This document shows positions 16,189 through 24,573 of a stretch of 64,000 bases of DNA, one piece after another. The position numbers were made by a program, and so were the translations under genes. The stretch lies in contig NZ_RSED01000007.1 in assembly GCF_003933735.1 (NCBI RefSeq), positions 62,001-126,000 of the forward strand, given 5' to 3'. The number at the start of each line of letters is the position of its first letter. Position 1 is the first letter of the stretch. The notes under the pieces are model-generated. The model did not search any database. It was not told the DNA's origin and saw only the letters and a list, made by a program, of their open reading frames with translations. The DNA comes from Aquabacterium soli (GTDB taxonomy: Bacteria; Pseudomonadota; Gammaproteobacteria; Burkholderiales; Burkholderiaceae_C).

Positions 16189-17499
16189 ATGACGCCGTCT
16201 GCTTCGGCCAGCGCCGCGCCCGCGCCCGCACAGCGCAACAAACCCGCCACGGTGCTGTTTGCCAGCCTGATCGGCACCACGGTCGAATTCTTCGACTTCT
16301 ACATCTACGCCACCGCTGCGGTGCTGGTGTTTCCCAAGCTGTTCTTCCCGTCGTCCGACCCGACGGCGGCCACGCTGCAATCGCTGATCACCTTCGCGCT
16401 GGCTTTCTTTGCCCGGCCGGTCGGCTCGGCGGTGTTCGGCCACTTCGGCGACCGCATCGGCCGCAAGGCCACGCTGGTGGGTGCCCTGCTCACCATGGGC
16501 CTGTCCACGGTGGCCATCGGCCTGCTGCCCACGTACGCGGCCATCGGCACGCTGGCGCCGCTGTTGCTGGCCATCTGCCGCTTCGGCCAGGGCTTCGGCC
16601 TTGGGGGGGAGTGGGGCGGCGCCGTGCTGCTGGCCACCGAGAACGCCCCGCCAGGCAAACGCGCCTGGTACGGCATGTTCCCGCAATTGGGCGCGCCCAT
16701 CGGCTTCTTCCTGTCGGGCGGCATCTTCCTGTGGCTGGGCGAGGTCCTCACCGAAGAGCAGTTCTTCAGCTTCGGCTGGCGCATCCCCTTCATCGCCAGC
16801 GCGCTGCTGGTGCTGGTGGGCCTGTGGGTGCGCTTCAAGATCAGCGAGACGCCGGTGTTCCAGAACGTGCTGACCCACGACACGCGCGTGAAGGTGCCCG
16901 TGGTCACGGTGTTCAAGCAGCACACCCGCGTGCTGGTGCTGGGCACCCTGGCCGCGCTGGCCACCTTCGTGCTGTTCTACCTGATGACGGTGTTCGCGCT
17001 GAGCTGGGGCACCTCGGCCCTGAAGTACACACGCCGCGAGTTCCTGGAGATCCAGCTGTTCTCGGTGCTGTTCTTCGCGCTGGCCATTCCGCTGTCCGCG
17101 GTGCTGGCCGATCGATTCGGGCGGCGTCTCACGCTGATCCTGGTGTCCGCAGCCATCGTGGTGTTCGGCTTCCTGATGGCGCCGATGTTTTCGTCGGGCA
17201 ACGCGCTGAGCGTCACTTTGTTCCTGTCGGTGGGCCTGGCCCTGATGGGCATGACCTACGGCCCGCTGGGCACCTACCTGTCGGAGCTGTTTCCTACAGC
17301 GGTGCGCTACACGGGCTCGTCGATGACCTTCAACTTCGCGGGCATCCTGGGCGCTTCGCTGGCGCCGTATGCGGCCACCGCGCTGGCCAGCACCCACGGG
17401 CTGGCCTATGTCGGCTATTACCTGTCGATCTCGGCCGGGATCAGCCTGGCGGCGCTGCTGCTGGCCGGACGGGCCAGCGAAGGCGACTTCAACGCCTGA
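16189..17499 (+). CDS. MFS transporter, metabolite:H+ symporter (MHS) type
   Basis: A 436-residue permease with twelve predicted helices. The family motif between helices 2 and 3 is present (GHFGDRIGRK), and a related DRFGRR occurs near the second half. The start GTTVEFFDFYIYATAA and the RFGQGFGLGGEWGGA segment are typical of the MHS branch (ShiA, ProP and KgtP relatives), which import organic acids, betaines or osmolytes with protons. The substrate cannot be told. Its last 82 bases overlap the end of the convergent chemoreceptor gene. Confidence 0.87.
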   Translation: MTPSASASAAPAPAQRNKPATVLFASLIGTTVEFFDFYIYATAAVLVFPKLFFPSSDPTAATLQSLITFALAFFARPVGSAVFGHFGDRIGRKATLVGALLTMGLSTVAIGLLPTYAAIGTLAPLLLAICRFGQGFGLGGEWGGAVLLATENAPPGKRAWYGMFPQLGAPIGFFLSGGIFLWLGEVLTEEQFFSFGWRIPFIASALLVLVGLWVRFKISETPVFQNVLTHDTRVKVPVVTVFKQHTRVLVLGTLAALATFVLFYLMTVFALSWGTSALKYTRREFLEIQLFSVLFFALAIPLSAVLADRFGRRLTLILVSAAIVVFGFLMAPMFSSGNALSVTLFLSVGLALMGMTYGPLGTYLSELFPTAVRYTGSSMTFNFAGILGASLAPYAATALASTHGLAYVGYYLSISAGISLAALLLAGRASEGDFNA

Positions 17500-19166
17500 G
17501 ACGGTGTGGCGCCCAGGGGCCGGGCGCTGCCCGGGCGCCCCACCGGGCGGCTGGCGTAGAGCATCTGAGCTTCCTCCGCCATGGCCAGCGCCGGTGCGTT
17601 GTCGCGTGTCTTGAAGGCGGCGATCACGTTCTGCAGCGCAGCGGCCTGCTGGCGCAGGCTTTCGGCGGCGGCGGCGCTTTCTTCCACCAAGGCGGCGTTC
17701 TGCTGCGTGCCATGATCCAGCGAGGCCACGGCCTGGTTCACCTGTCCGATGCCCACGCTCTGTTCGGTGGTCGAGGCGTTCACCTCGGCGATCAGGTCAT
17801 TCATGCGTTTGACCTGGGCGACCACGTCGTTCATGGTGGTGCCGGCCTCGTCGACCAGCCGGCTGCCGGCCTGCACTTTTTCGCTGCTGTCCACGATCAG
17901 CTGCTTGATCTCTTTGGCCGCCTGGGCGCTGCGTTGCGCCAGGGTGCGCACCTCGCCCGCCACCACGGCGAAGCCGCGGCCTTGCTCACCCGCACGGGCC
18001 GCTTCCACGGCGGCATTGAGCGCCAGGATGTTGGTCTGGAAGGCGATGCCGTCGATCACGCCGATGATGTCGGCGATTTTGCGGCTGGCTTCGCTGATGT
18101 CGCCCATGGTGTGCACCACGCGTTCGACCACCAGGCCACCGCGGCCGGCCACGTCGGCCGCAGAGGCGGCCAGCACGCTGGCCTGGCGCGAGCTGTCGGC
18201 GTTGTGCTGCACGGTGCCGGTCATGTGCTGCATGGAGGCGGCGGTCTGCTGCAGGGCGCTGGCCTGCTGCTCGGTGCGGCTGGACAGGTCCATGTTGCCC
18301 GTGGCGATCTCGGTGGAGGCCACGGCGATGCTGTCGGCGGCCTGGCGAACCTGGCCCACCATGCTGCCCAGGCTGTCGTTCATGCTCTTGAGCGCGCTCA
18401 GCAACTGGCCGGTCTCGTCGCCGCGGTCAACGACGATGTCCGAGCGCAGGTCGCCGGCGGCGACGGCCTCGGCCAGCTTCACGGCGCGGTTGAGCGGGCG
18501 TGTCACGCCATTGCTCAGCAACCAGCCCATGGCGGTGGCCGCGACGATGGCGGCCAGGCAGGTGGCCAGCATCAGGGCCTTGTCGCTGGCGTAAGCCTGT
18601 TCGGCGCCCTTGGCGCGGGCCACCGCCTGGTCGTGCTCGTGCTCGACGAAATCATTGGTGATCTTGAGGAGTTGCGCCAGCAATGGGCGGCATTCAGCGT
18701 TCATCTTGGCCACAGCCTCTTCACGGTGGCCTTGCAGTTCCAGTGCCACGATGTGGCCAGCCACGGTGCGGTACTTTTCTTCGACCTGGGCGATGGTTTC
18801 GACCATGGCGCGGTCCTCGTCGGTGGCGTCGCTGTGTACGCTGGGAGCCACCGAGGCGCGCAGATTCTTCACGGCCTCGTCCATGTCCTGCTGGGATTTG
18901 ACCACGGCGGCTTTTTCGAGTTCGCGGTCACTGGCCTGGGTCACCAGCACCAGGTTGCGCGCAGCGATCGCACGCCGCGTGGCGGCACCCCGCACGGCCG
19001 TGGCCATGCGCTCGCGCTGGTTGGCGCCTTCCAGGTAATCAGAGAAGCGGTCATTGGCGCGGGTGAGGGAGCTGAGTGCCAGGCCGGAGACCAGCAGCAC
19101 GACGGCTGCCAGACAGATGAAGCCCAGCATCAGCTTGGTCTTGATGCGCATGTGATTGAGTGCCAT
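17418..19166 (-). CDS. Methyl-accepting chemotaxis protein
   Basis: A 582-residue chemoreceptor: a membrane helix near 10-32, a helical periplasmic sensor of the four-helix-bundle type (about 35-190), a second helix (near 195-215, containing LATCLAAIVAATAMGWLL), a HAMP domain (NGVTRPLNRAVKLAEAVA), and a long signalling coiled coil. The signalling tip reads QTNILALNAAVEAARAGEQG, the kinase-contact hairpin. The ATG at 19166 has a GGGAG ribosome-binding site. The tail after the coiled coil is Pro/Ser/Ala-rich and lacks an obvious CheR-tethering pentapeptide. The gene is outside the che operon and on the opposite strand; its last 82 bases overlap the MFS gene. The ligand is unknown. Confidence 0.92.
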   Translation of the reverse strand: MALNHMRIKTKLMLGFICLAAVVLLVSGLALSSLTRANDRFSDYLEGANQRERMATAVRGAATRRAIAARNLVLVTQASDRELEKAAVVKSQQDMDEAVKNLRASVAPSVHSDATDEDRAMVETIAQVEEKYRTVAGHIVALELQGHREEAVAKMNAECRPLLAQLLKITNDFVEHEHDQAVARAKGAEQAYASDKALMLATCLAAIVAATAMGWLLSNGVTRPLNRAVKLAEAVAAGDLRSDIVVDRGDETGQLLSALKSMNDSLGSMVGQVRQAADSIAVASTEIATGNMDLSSRTEQQASALQQTAASMQHMTGTVQHNADSSRQASVLAASAADVAGRGGLVVERVVHTMGDISEASRKIADIIGVIDGIAFQTNILALNAAVEAARAGEQGRGFAVVAGEVRTLAQRSAQAAKEIKQLIVDSSEKVQAGSRLVDEAGTTMNDVVAQVKRMNDLIAEVNASTTEQSVGIGQVNQAVASLDHGTQQNAALVEESAAAAESLRQQAAALQNVIAAFKTRDNAPALAMAEEAQMLYASRPVGRPGSARPLGATPSQALKSPSLARPASSSAARLIPAEIDR

Positions 19167-19318
19167 CGCCGCTCCCTTGGCGCGCTGGCGCCATGAATGC
19201 CCGGCGTATCTGGTCGTCACAGGCGTCCGGGCTGGGCCTGAGCGATGGGTTGCACGGAGTGGCGTGTACGCCTGTGCAGCAATCCCAGTGGTATCGGACA
19301 ACAGGGACCCGAATAAAC

Positions 19319-19347
19319 CCTGAAAAAGAACATTTAAGCTTTTCAGG
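19319..19347. repeat. Inverted repeat upstream of the chemoreceptor gene
   Basis: Perfect 8-base arms CCTGAAAA and TTTTCAGG flank a 13-base AT-rich centre, in the 221-base gap between the chemoreceptor start (19166) and the SDR stop (19388). It could be an operator for the receptor or the 3' hairpin of the SDR gene; no T-tract follows on the SDR side. Confidence 0.35.
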
Positions 19348-19387
19348 CTGTATCCAGACGTTTCCTGTCTGCCTCTACCATGTGCAA

Positions 19388-20149
19388 TCACATGGCCGGC
19401 TGCCCATTGGAGGCCGTCACACCGCCATCGACGGGCAGGTTCACACCATTGACGAAGCGCGCATCGTCGCTGGCCAGAAAGGCCACCACCCCGGCGATGT
19501 CCGCTGGTTCGGCGTAGCGACGCAGCGGCAGGCGTTCCATGAAGCGAGACATCAGGGCCTTGTCATCCAGCATGTCCTCGGTCATGCCGGTGTGCGTGAG
19601 CGAAGGGCACACGGCGTTCACGCGCACGCCAGCCGGGCCGAAATCCAGGGCCAGCGATCGCGTCAGGTTGACCACCCCGCCCTTGGCGGCGTTGTAGGCG
19701 GCCATGTTCCAGTCGGCGCCCAGGCCAGAGACCGAGGCCGTGTTGATGATGCTGCCGCGGCTGTGCAGGAGGTGGGGCAGGGCGGCCTTGCAGCCATACA
19801 GCACGCCGCTGAGGTCGGTGTTCAAGGTGGCGTGCCAGTCGTCCAGCCTCAACTCGAGTGCATTACCCGACGGGGCGATGCCGGCGTTGTTGACCAGCAC
19901 GTCAAGCCGTCCGAACCGATCGATGGCGACCTGTACCAGCGCCTGCACCTCGTCGTAGCGGGACACGTCGCACACGTGCACCAGGGTGCGGTCGGGGGGC
20001 AACTGGGCCGCCACCTGTTCGAGCTTGTCCAGCGTGCGGCCCGCCAGCACCACCAGGGCGCCTTCCTGCGAGAAGCGTTCGGCCACGCCCCGACCGATGC
20101 CGGAGCCCGCGCCAGTGACGAGGACGGTCTTGCCGATGAAGCGCTGCAT
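19388..20149 (-). CDS. Short-chain dehydrogenase/reductase (classical SDR)
   Basis: A 253-residue classical SDR. It has the nucleotide-binding TGAGSGIG at 12-19, NNAG at 87-90, catalytic Ser139 (NTASVSG), Tyr152 and Lys156 (YNAAK), and a C-terminal NGVNLPVDGG that closes the fold. An Arg/Thr pair after the second strand (GRTLDK) is compatible with NADP(H) use. The reaction is reversible NAD(P)-dependent oxidation of an alcohol to a ketone; the substrate is unknown. The ATG at 20149 is supported by AGGAGAG just upstream. The gene is divergent from the chemosensory operon. Confidence 0.9.
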   Translation of the reverse strand: MQRFIGKTVLVTGAGSGIGRGVAERFSQEGALVVLAGRTLDKLEQVAAQLPPDRTLVHVCDVSRYDEVQALVQVAIDRFGRLDVLVNNAGIAPSGNALELRLDDWHATLNTDLSGVLYGCKAALPHLLHSRGSIINTASVSGLGADWNMAAYNAAKGGVVNLTRSLALDFGPAGVRVNAVCPSLTHTGMTEDMLDDKALMSRFMERLPLRRYAEPADIAGVVAFLASDDARFVNGVNLPVDGGVTASNGQPAM

Positions 20150-20390
20150 GGATCTCTCCTGACGGCATAAGCCTGTGGACAAAGGGATCCCCGACGAGCA
20201 AACTGCATTCCCAGCGTGCCGTGTGCAAGGCCTAAGGCCCTGCACACGGCAGGGCGGTTCAAGTGTGCGCATGCTGAACCTGTCGTGAACTCGCAAGTGC
20301 AGCTGTCAGGCGCTTGTGCTTCGTGGCATCGGAGCCTCTCCGTTGCGTCACGAAGGCCCCGGCAAGCGGGGTGAAAGGCTTGCATGTCCA

Positions 20391-21623
20391 ATGTGGAGTG
20401 TTGCCTTGAATCGCCTGACCGACCGCAGTCGATGGCCTGCGCTGTATCCCTTGCTGATCGCCCTGTGTGGTGGCCTGGCCCTGCTGTGGGGCACTCATGG
20501 CCATTGGGCCGCCTGGCCGGTGGCGATGGCGCTGCTGGGCGCCGGGGCCCTGGCCAGCCGCCACACCGCGCAGCGCCTGCGCGAACGCACGGGGGGGCTG
20601 GCCGAATACATGGAAACGCGCCAGCGCTTCAGTGAGGCAGTGGCGCCCGTATGGACCGGCCAGATCGAGGTGTCGCGCCAGCAGATGGAGTCGGCGATTT
20701 CTTCGCTGTCGCAGCGCTTCTCGGGCATCGTCGACAAGCTGGACCACGCGGTACGCACCACCAGCACCACCACGGCGTCCATCGATGACAGGGAGCAGGG
20801 GCTGCTGGCGGTGTTCGCGCGCAGCGAGCAGGAGCTGGGCGTGGTCGTGTCCAACCTGGAGGCGGCCATGAACAGCAAGACCGAGATGCTGCACAAGGTC
20901 CAGAACCTCAACCAGTTCGTTCAAGAGCTGCAGCAGATGGCCACCGATGTGGCCAGCATCGCCTGGCAGACCAACCTGCTGGCCATCAACGCCGCGATCG
21001 AAGCCGCGCATGCGGGCGAGAACGGACGGGGCTTCGGCGTGCTGGCGCAGGAGGTGCGCAAGCTCTCCTCGCTGTCGGGCGACACGGGCCGGCGCATCAC
21101 CGAAAAGGTGGGGCTGATCAATGCTGCCATTGCCGAGACGCGCCAGGCGGCCGAGGCCACGGCGGCCGAAGAAGGCCAGGCCATGGCCCATTCGCAGGGC
21201 AGCATCGCCAATGTGCTGGGCGAGTTGCGCGCCGTGACCACCTCACTGGCCGCGTCCACCGGTGTGCTGCGCGAGGGCAGCGAGGACATCAAGGCCGAGA
21301 TCTCCGAGGCGCTGGTTCAGCTGCAGTTCCAGGACCGTGTCAGCCAGATCATGAGCCATGTGCAGCACAACATCGAGCGCCTGCCCGCCGTGCTCGACGA
21401 GAACCGCCGGCAGGCCGAGGCCGCCGGGCAGCTGTTGCCGCTGGATGCGGCGGCATTGCTCAACGAACTGGAGCAGACCTACGCAATGAAGGAAGAGCGC
21501 GCTATCCACCGGGCGGCCCCCGCCTTGGCGGTGGTGGCGGGTGGCAAGCCGGCTGCGCCGCCGGCCATTGAGGCCCCCAAGGCGGCTGCGCCTTCCAGCG
21601 ATGACGAAGTCACCTTCTTCTGA
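20391..21623 (+). CDS. MCP-like signalling protein without periplasmic sensor domain
   Basis: About 410 residues, first gene of the chemosensory operon. Two adjacent N-terminal membrane helices (near 17-32 and 38-55) leave almost no periplasmic loop. The rest is a cytoplasmic coiled coil with the chemoreceptor tip [20 protein letters not shown]. It may therefore sense membrane state or a cytoplasmic signal, or serve as a scaffold. The C-terminus ends EVTFF, resembling a CheR/CheB-tethering pentapeptide. ATG 20391 has only a weak ribosome-binding site; a TTG at 20406 with GGAG eight bases upstream is a possible true start. The stop is 27 bases before cheY. Confidence 0.82.
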   Translation: MWSVALNRLTDRSRWPALYPLLIALCGGLALLWGTHGHWAAWPVAMALLGAGALASRHTAQRLRERTGGLAEYMETRQRFSEAVAPVWTGQIEVSRQQMESAISSLSQRFSGIVDKLDHAVRTTSTTTASIDDREQGLLAVFARSEQELGVVVSNLEAAMNSKTEMLHKVQNLNQFVQELQQMATDVASIAWQTNLLAINAAIEAAHAGENGRGFGVLAQEVRKLSSLSGDTGRRITEKVGLINAAIAETRQAAEATAAEEGQAMAHSQGSIANVLGELRAVTTSLAASTGVLREGSEDIKAEISEALVQLQFQDRVSQIMSHVQHNIERLPAVLDENRRQAEAAGQLLPLDAAALLNELEQTYAMKEERAIHRAAPALAVVAGGKPAAPPAIEAPKAAAPSSDDEVTFF

Positions 21624-21650
21624 ACCCACAACACTCAAGGAGATGAAGCC

Positions 21651-22019
21651 ATGGCCAAGACCATCATGATCGTCGACGACTCGTCTTCGCTGCGGGTCAT
21701 CGTGGGCATCGCGCTCAAGGGGGCGGGCTATGAGGTGCTCGAAGGCAGTGACGGCAAGGATGCGCTGTCCAAGCTGACGGGCCAAAAGGTGCATCTGATC
21801 GTGAGCGACGTGAACATGCCCAACATGGACGGCATCAGCTTTGTGCGGGCCGTCAAGCAACTGCCGGCATACAAGTTCACGCCCATCGTGATGCTGACCA
21901 CCGAATCGCAGGATGCCAAGAAGAAGGAAGGCCAGGAGGCCGGGGCCAAGGCCTGGGTGCTCAAGCCTTTCAAGCCGGAGCAGCTGCTGGCCGTCGTCCA
22001 GAAGCTGGTGTTGCCATGA
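21651..22019 (+). CDS. cheY: Chemotaxis response regulator CheY
   Basis: A 122-residue single receiver domain. The acidic pocket is Asp9-Asp10, the phospho-acceptor is Asp53 (VSDVNMPNMDG), and the switch residues are Thr83/84 and Lys105 (LKPFKP). It is phosphorylated by CheA and normally acts on the flagellar switch or another output; there is no attached output domain. The gene lies between the MCP-like protein and the STAS gene, whose start overlaps its stop by 4 bases. No cheZ phosphatase gene is in the window. Confidence 0.92.
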   Translation: MAKTIMIVDDSSSLRVIVGIALKGAGYEVLEGSDGKDALSKLTGQKVHLIVSDVNMPNMDGISFVRAVKQLPAYKFTPIVMLTTESQDAKKKEGQEAGAKAWVLKPFKPEQLLAVVQKLVLP

Positions 22020-22324
22020 GCGGGGCCGGAGCCACAGGTCGCCTTGCCATCGAAGGCGAGATGACGATCTACCGTGCCGCGGAACTCAAGGACGTCCTGC
22101 TGACGGCCTTGCGGGCACCACGCCCGCTGGAGATCGACCTGGCCGAGGTCACCGACATCGACAGCGCCGGGGTGCAGCTGTTGATGATGGCCAAGCAGGC
22201 CGCCCGCGCACAGGGCACCGAGCTGCGGCTGGTGCGGCACAGCCCCGCGGTGCTCGACGTCTTCGAGCTGCTGGACCTGGCGGGGCACTTCGGTGATCCC
22301 TTGCTGGAAGGAGCCCTTCGATGA
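22016..22324 (+). CDS. STAS-domain protein (anti-sigma factor antagonist type)
   Basis: A 102-residue STAS domain of SpoIIAA type. The conserved phosphorylatable serine is Ser50 in DIDSAGVQLL, followed by the helix that contacts partner kinases or anti-sigma factors. The gene is embedded between cheY and cheA with ATGA overlaps at both ends, so it is part of the chemosensory operon. In other bacteria similar proteins link chemosensory arrays to alternative outputs or regulate kinase activity; here the partner is unknown because no anti-sigma/HATPase or PP2C gene is nearby. Confidence 0.88.
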   Translation: MSGAGATGRLAIEGEMTIYRAAELKDVLLTALRAPRPLEIDLAEVTDIDSAGVQLLMMAKQAARAQGTELRLVRHSPAVLDVFELLDLAGHFGDPLLEGALR

Positions 22325-24516
22325 ACATTGACCAGGTGCTGCATGCCTTCATCACCGAGAGCCGCGAACTGCTGGAGTCGATGGAGACGGCCCTGCTCGG
22401 CCTGGACGAGGCCGATGGCGAGACGCGCGCCGAGTACATCAACGCCATCTTCCGAGCGGCGCACACCATCAAGGGCTCGGCGGGGCTGTTCGGGCTGGAC
22501 CGCATCGTGCGCTTCACGCATGTGGTCGAAAGCGTGCTGGACCGGGTGCGCGACGGCGGTGTGGCTGTAGACGGCCCCTTGATCGAACTGATGCTGGCCT
22601 GCCGCGACCACATCGGCTCGCTGGTGGACGCGGCTGAAGCCGCCATGGGTGATCCGGACGAGGCCGCAGCGCAGGGGGGTGATCCACTGGTGGTGCGCCT
22701 GGGCACCTACCTGGAAGCCCGCCCCGGCACGGAGCATGGGGACGCGTCCACCAACCGAGCTTTGGCGGCGCCCGGGAACGCGGTGGGCGAGCATTTCGAG
22801 CGAGTGGACCGCGGCGGGGCCTCGGCCGACCACTGGCACCTCTCGCTGCGCTTCGGCCCCGATGTGCTGCGCAACGGCATGGACCCGCTGTCCTTCCTGC
22901 GCTACCTGGGCACCTTGGGCCGCATCGTCGGCATCGTGACCTTGCACGATGCCCTGCCGCCTGCGGCCGAGATGGACCCGGAATCCTGCTACCTGGGCTT
23001 CGAGATCGCCTTCCAGAGCGAGGCCAGCAAGGCCCAGATCGAAGGCGCCTTCGAGTTCGTGCTCGACGATTGCCAATTGCGCATCCTGCCGCCGCACAGC
23101 CTGGCGACCGAGTACGTGGCGATGATCCAGGAGTTGCCGGAAGACATGTCCCGCCTGGGCGAGATCCTGCTGCGCTGCGGCACGCTGACGCAGCACGAAC
23201 TCGACGCCGCCCTGGCCCTGCAGGCGAAAGCCGAGCCGGAAGCACGGCGCATCGGCGAGATCCTGGTGGAGCAAGGTCAAGTGCAGCCGGCCGTGGTGGC
23301 CGCCGCGCTGAGCAAGCAGAAGCAGGCCAAGGACGGCCGTGCCCAGGAGACCCAGTCCATCCGTGTGGACGCTGACAAGCTCGACAGGCTGATCGACCTG
23401 GTGGGCGAGCTGATCATCGCCTCGGCCGGTGCCAGCCTGGTGGCGCGCGCCAGCCGCGTGCCCACGCTCGATGAGGCGCATTCGGTGCTGTCCAACCTGG
23501 TCGAAGAGGTGCGCGACAGTGCTTTGCAGCTGCGCATGGTGAAGATCGGCGCCACCTTCGGCCGCTTCCAGCGGGTGGTGCACGACGTGGCGCGCGAGCT
23601 GGGCAAGGACATTGCCCTGGCCGTCAGCGGCGAAGACACCGAGCTGGACAAGACCGTGGTCGAGAAGATCGGCGACCCGCTGACCCACCTGGTGCGCAAC
23701 GCGATGGACCACGGCATCGAGCCTGTCGAGGTGCGTCTGGCGCGCGGCAAGCCGGCGCGGGGTACCGTTCGCCTGAACGCCTTCCACGATTCGGGAAGCA
23801 TCGTGATCGAGGTGGGCGACGATGGCGGCGGGCTCAAGCGCGAGCGCATCCTGGCCAAGGCCGTGGAGCGCGGCCTGGTCGAGCCGGGCAAGGTGCTCAG
23901 CGACAGCGAGATCTTCGGGCTGATCTTCGAGCCGGGGTTCTCCACCGCCGAGCAGGTGACCAACCTCTCCGGGCGCGGCGTGGGCATGGACGTGGTCAAG
24001 CGCAACATCACCGCGCTGCGCGGCAGCGTCTACATCGACAGCGCCGAAGGTGTGGGCACCACCGTGACGGTGCGCCTGCCCCTGACGCTGGCCATCATCA
24101 ATGGCTTCCAGGTAGGCGTGGGACCTTCGGTGTTCGTGGTGCCGATGGAGATGGTGGAGGAGTGCATCGCCTTCTCTGCCGAAGAAGGGCACGACTACAC
24201 CAACCTGCGCGGCCAGGTGCTGCCCTTCGTGCGCCTGCGTCAGCTGTTCGGCATCGACGGGCCGGTGCCGCCGCGCCAGAACATCGTGGTGGTGCGCCAT
24301 GCGGGCCAGCGCGCCGGCCTGGTGGTGGACACGCTGCTGGGTGAGTTCCAGACCGTGATCAAACCGCTGAGCCGCCTGTTCGTCCAGGTACGGGGCATCA
24401 GCGGTTCGAGCATCCGGGGAAGCGGCGATGTGGCGCTGATCCTGGACGTGCCGGCGCTGCTGCGGCACATGCAGACAGCCGTGGGCATCGAAGGGCCGCC
24501 CCTCGTGCCCTCATAA
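22321..24516 (+). CDS. cheA: Chemotaxis histidine kinase CheA
   Basis: A 731-residue CheA. The P1/Hpt domain carries phospho-acceptor His48 in RAAHTIKGSAG. The middle (about 150-330) is not a recognisable classical CheY-binding P2. It has two parts: a segment around SFLRYLGTLGRIVGIVTLHD, and a region near LPEDMSRLGEILLRCGTLT. P3 dimerisation follows (LDRLIDLVGELIIASAG), then the P4 ATPase (HLVRNAMDHGIE, DDGGGL, GRGVGMDVVK) and a C-terminal CheW-like P5. It phosphorylates CheY and CheB under control of the receptors. The start overlaps the STAS stop by 4 bases. Confidence 0.95.
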   Translation: MNIDQVLHAFITESRELLESMETALLGLDEADGETRAEYINAIFRAAHTIKGSAGLFGLDRIVRFTHVVESVLDRVRDGGVAVDGPLIELMLACRDHIGSLVDAAEAAMGDPDEAAAQGGDPLVVRLGTYLEARPGTEHGDASTNRALAAPGNAVGEHFERVDRGGASADHWHLSLRFGPDVLRNGMDPLSFLRYLGTLGRIVGIVTLHDALPPAAEMDPESCYLGFEIAFQSEASKAQIEGAFEFVLDDCQLRILPPHSLATEYVAMIQELPEDMSRLGEILLRCGTLTQHELDAALALQAKAEPEARRIGEILVEQGQVQPAVVAAALSKQKQAKDGRAQETQSIRVDADKLDRLIDLVGELIIASAGASLVARASRVPTLDEAHSVLSNLVEEVRDSALQLRMVKIGATFGRFQRVVHDVARELGKDIALAVSGEDTELDKTVVEKIGDPLTHLVRNAMDHGIEPVEVRLARGKPARGTVRLNAFHDSGSIVIEVGDDGGGLKRERILAKAVERGLVEPGKVLSDSEIFGLIFEPGFSTAEQVTNLSGRGVGMDVVKRNITALRGSVYIDSAEGVGTTVTVRLPLTLAIINGFQVGVGPSVFVVPMEMVEECIAFSAEEGHDYTNLRGQVLPFVRLRQLFGIDGPVPPRQNIVVVRHAGQRAGLVVDTLLGEFQTVIKPLSRLFVQVRGISGSSIRGSGDVALILDVPALLRHMQTAVGIEGPPLVPS

Positions 24517-24573
24517 GACAGGCCTCGCCTGTTTGTCGCCCTGTTCCGAATCATCAAGCAAGAGAGGTTCCGC

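Noticed and set aside
19261-19330. Possible sigma-28 promoter for the chemoreceptor at 17418-19166
   Set aside because: The minus strand has TCCGATAC, but the -35 region does not match and the spacing is wrong.
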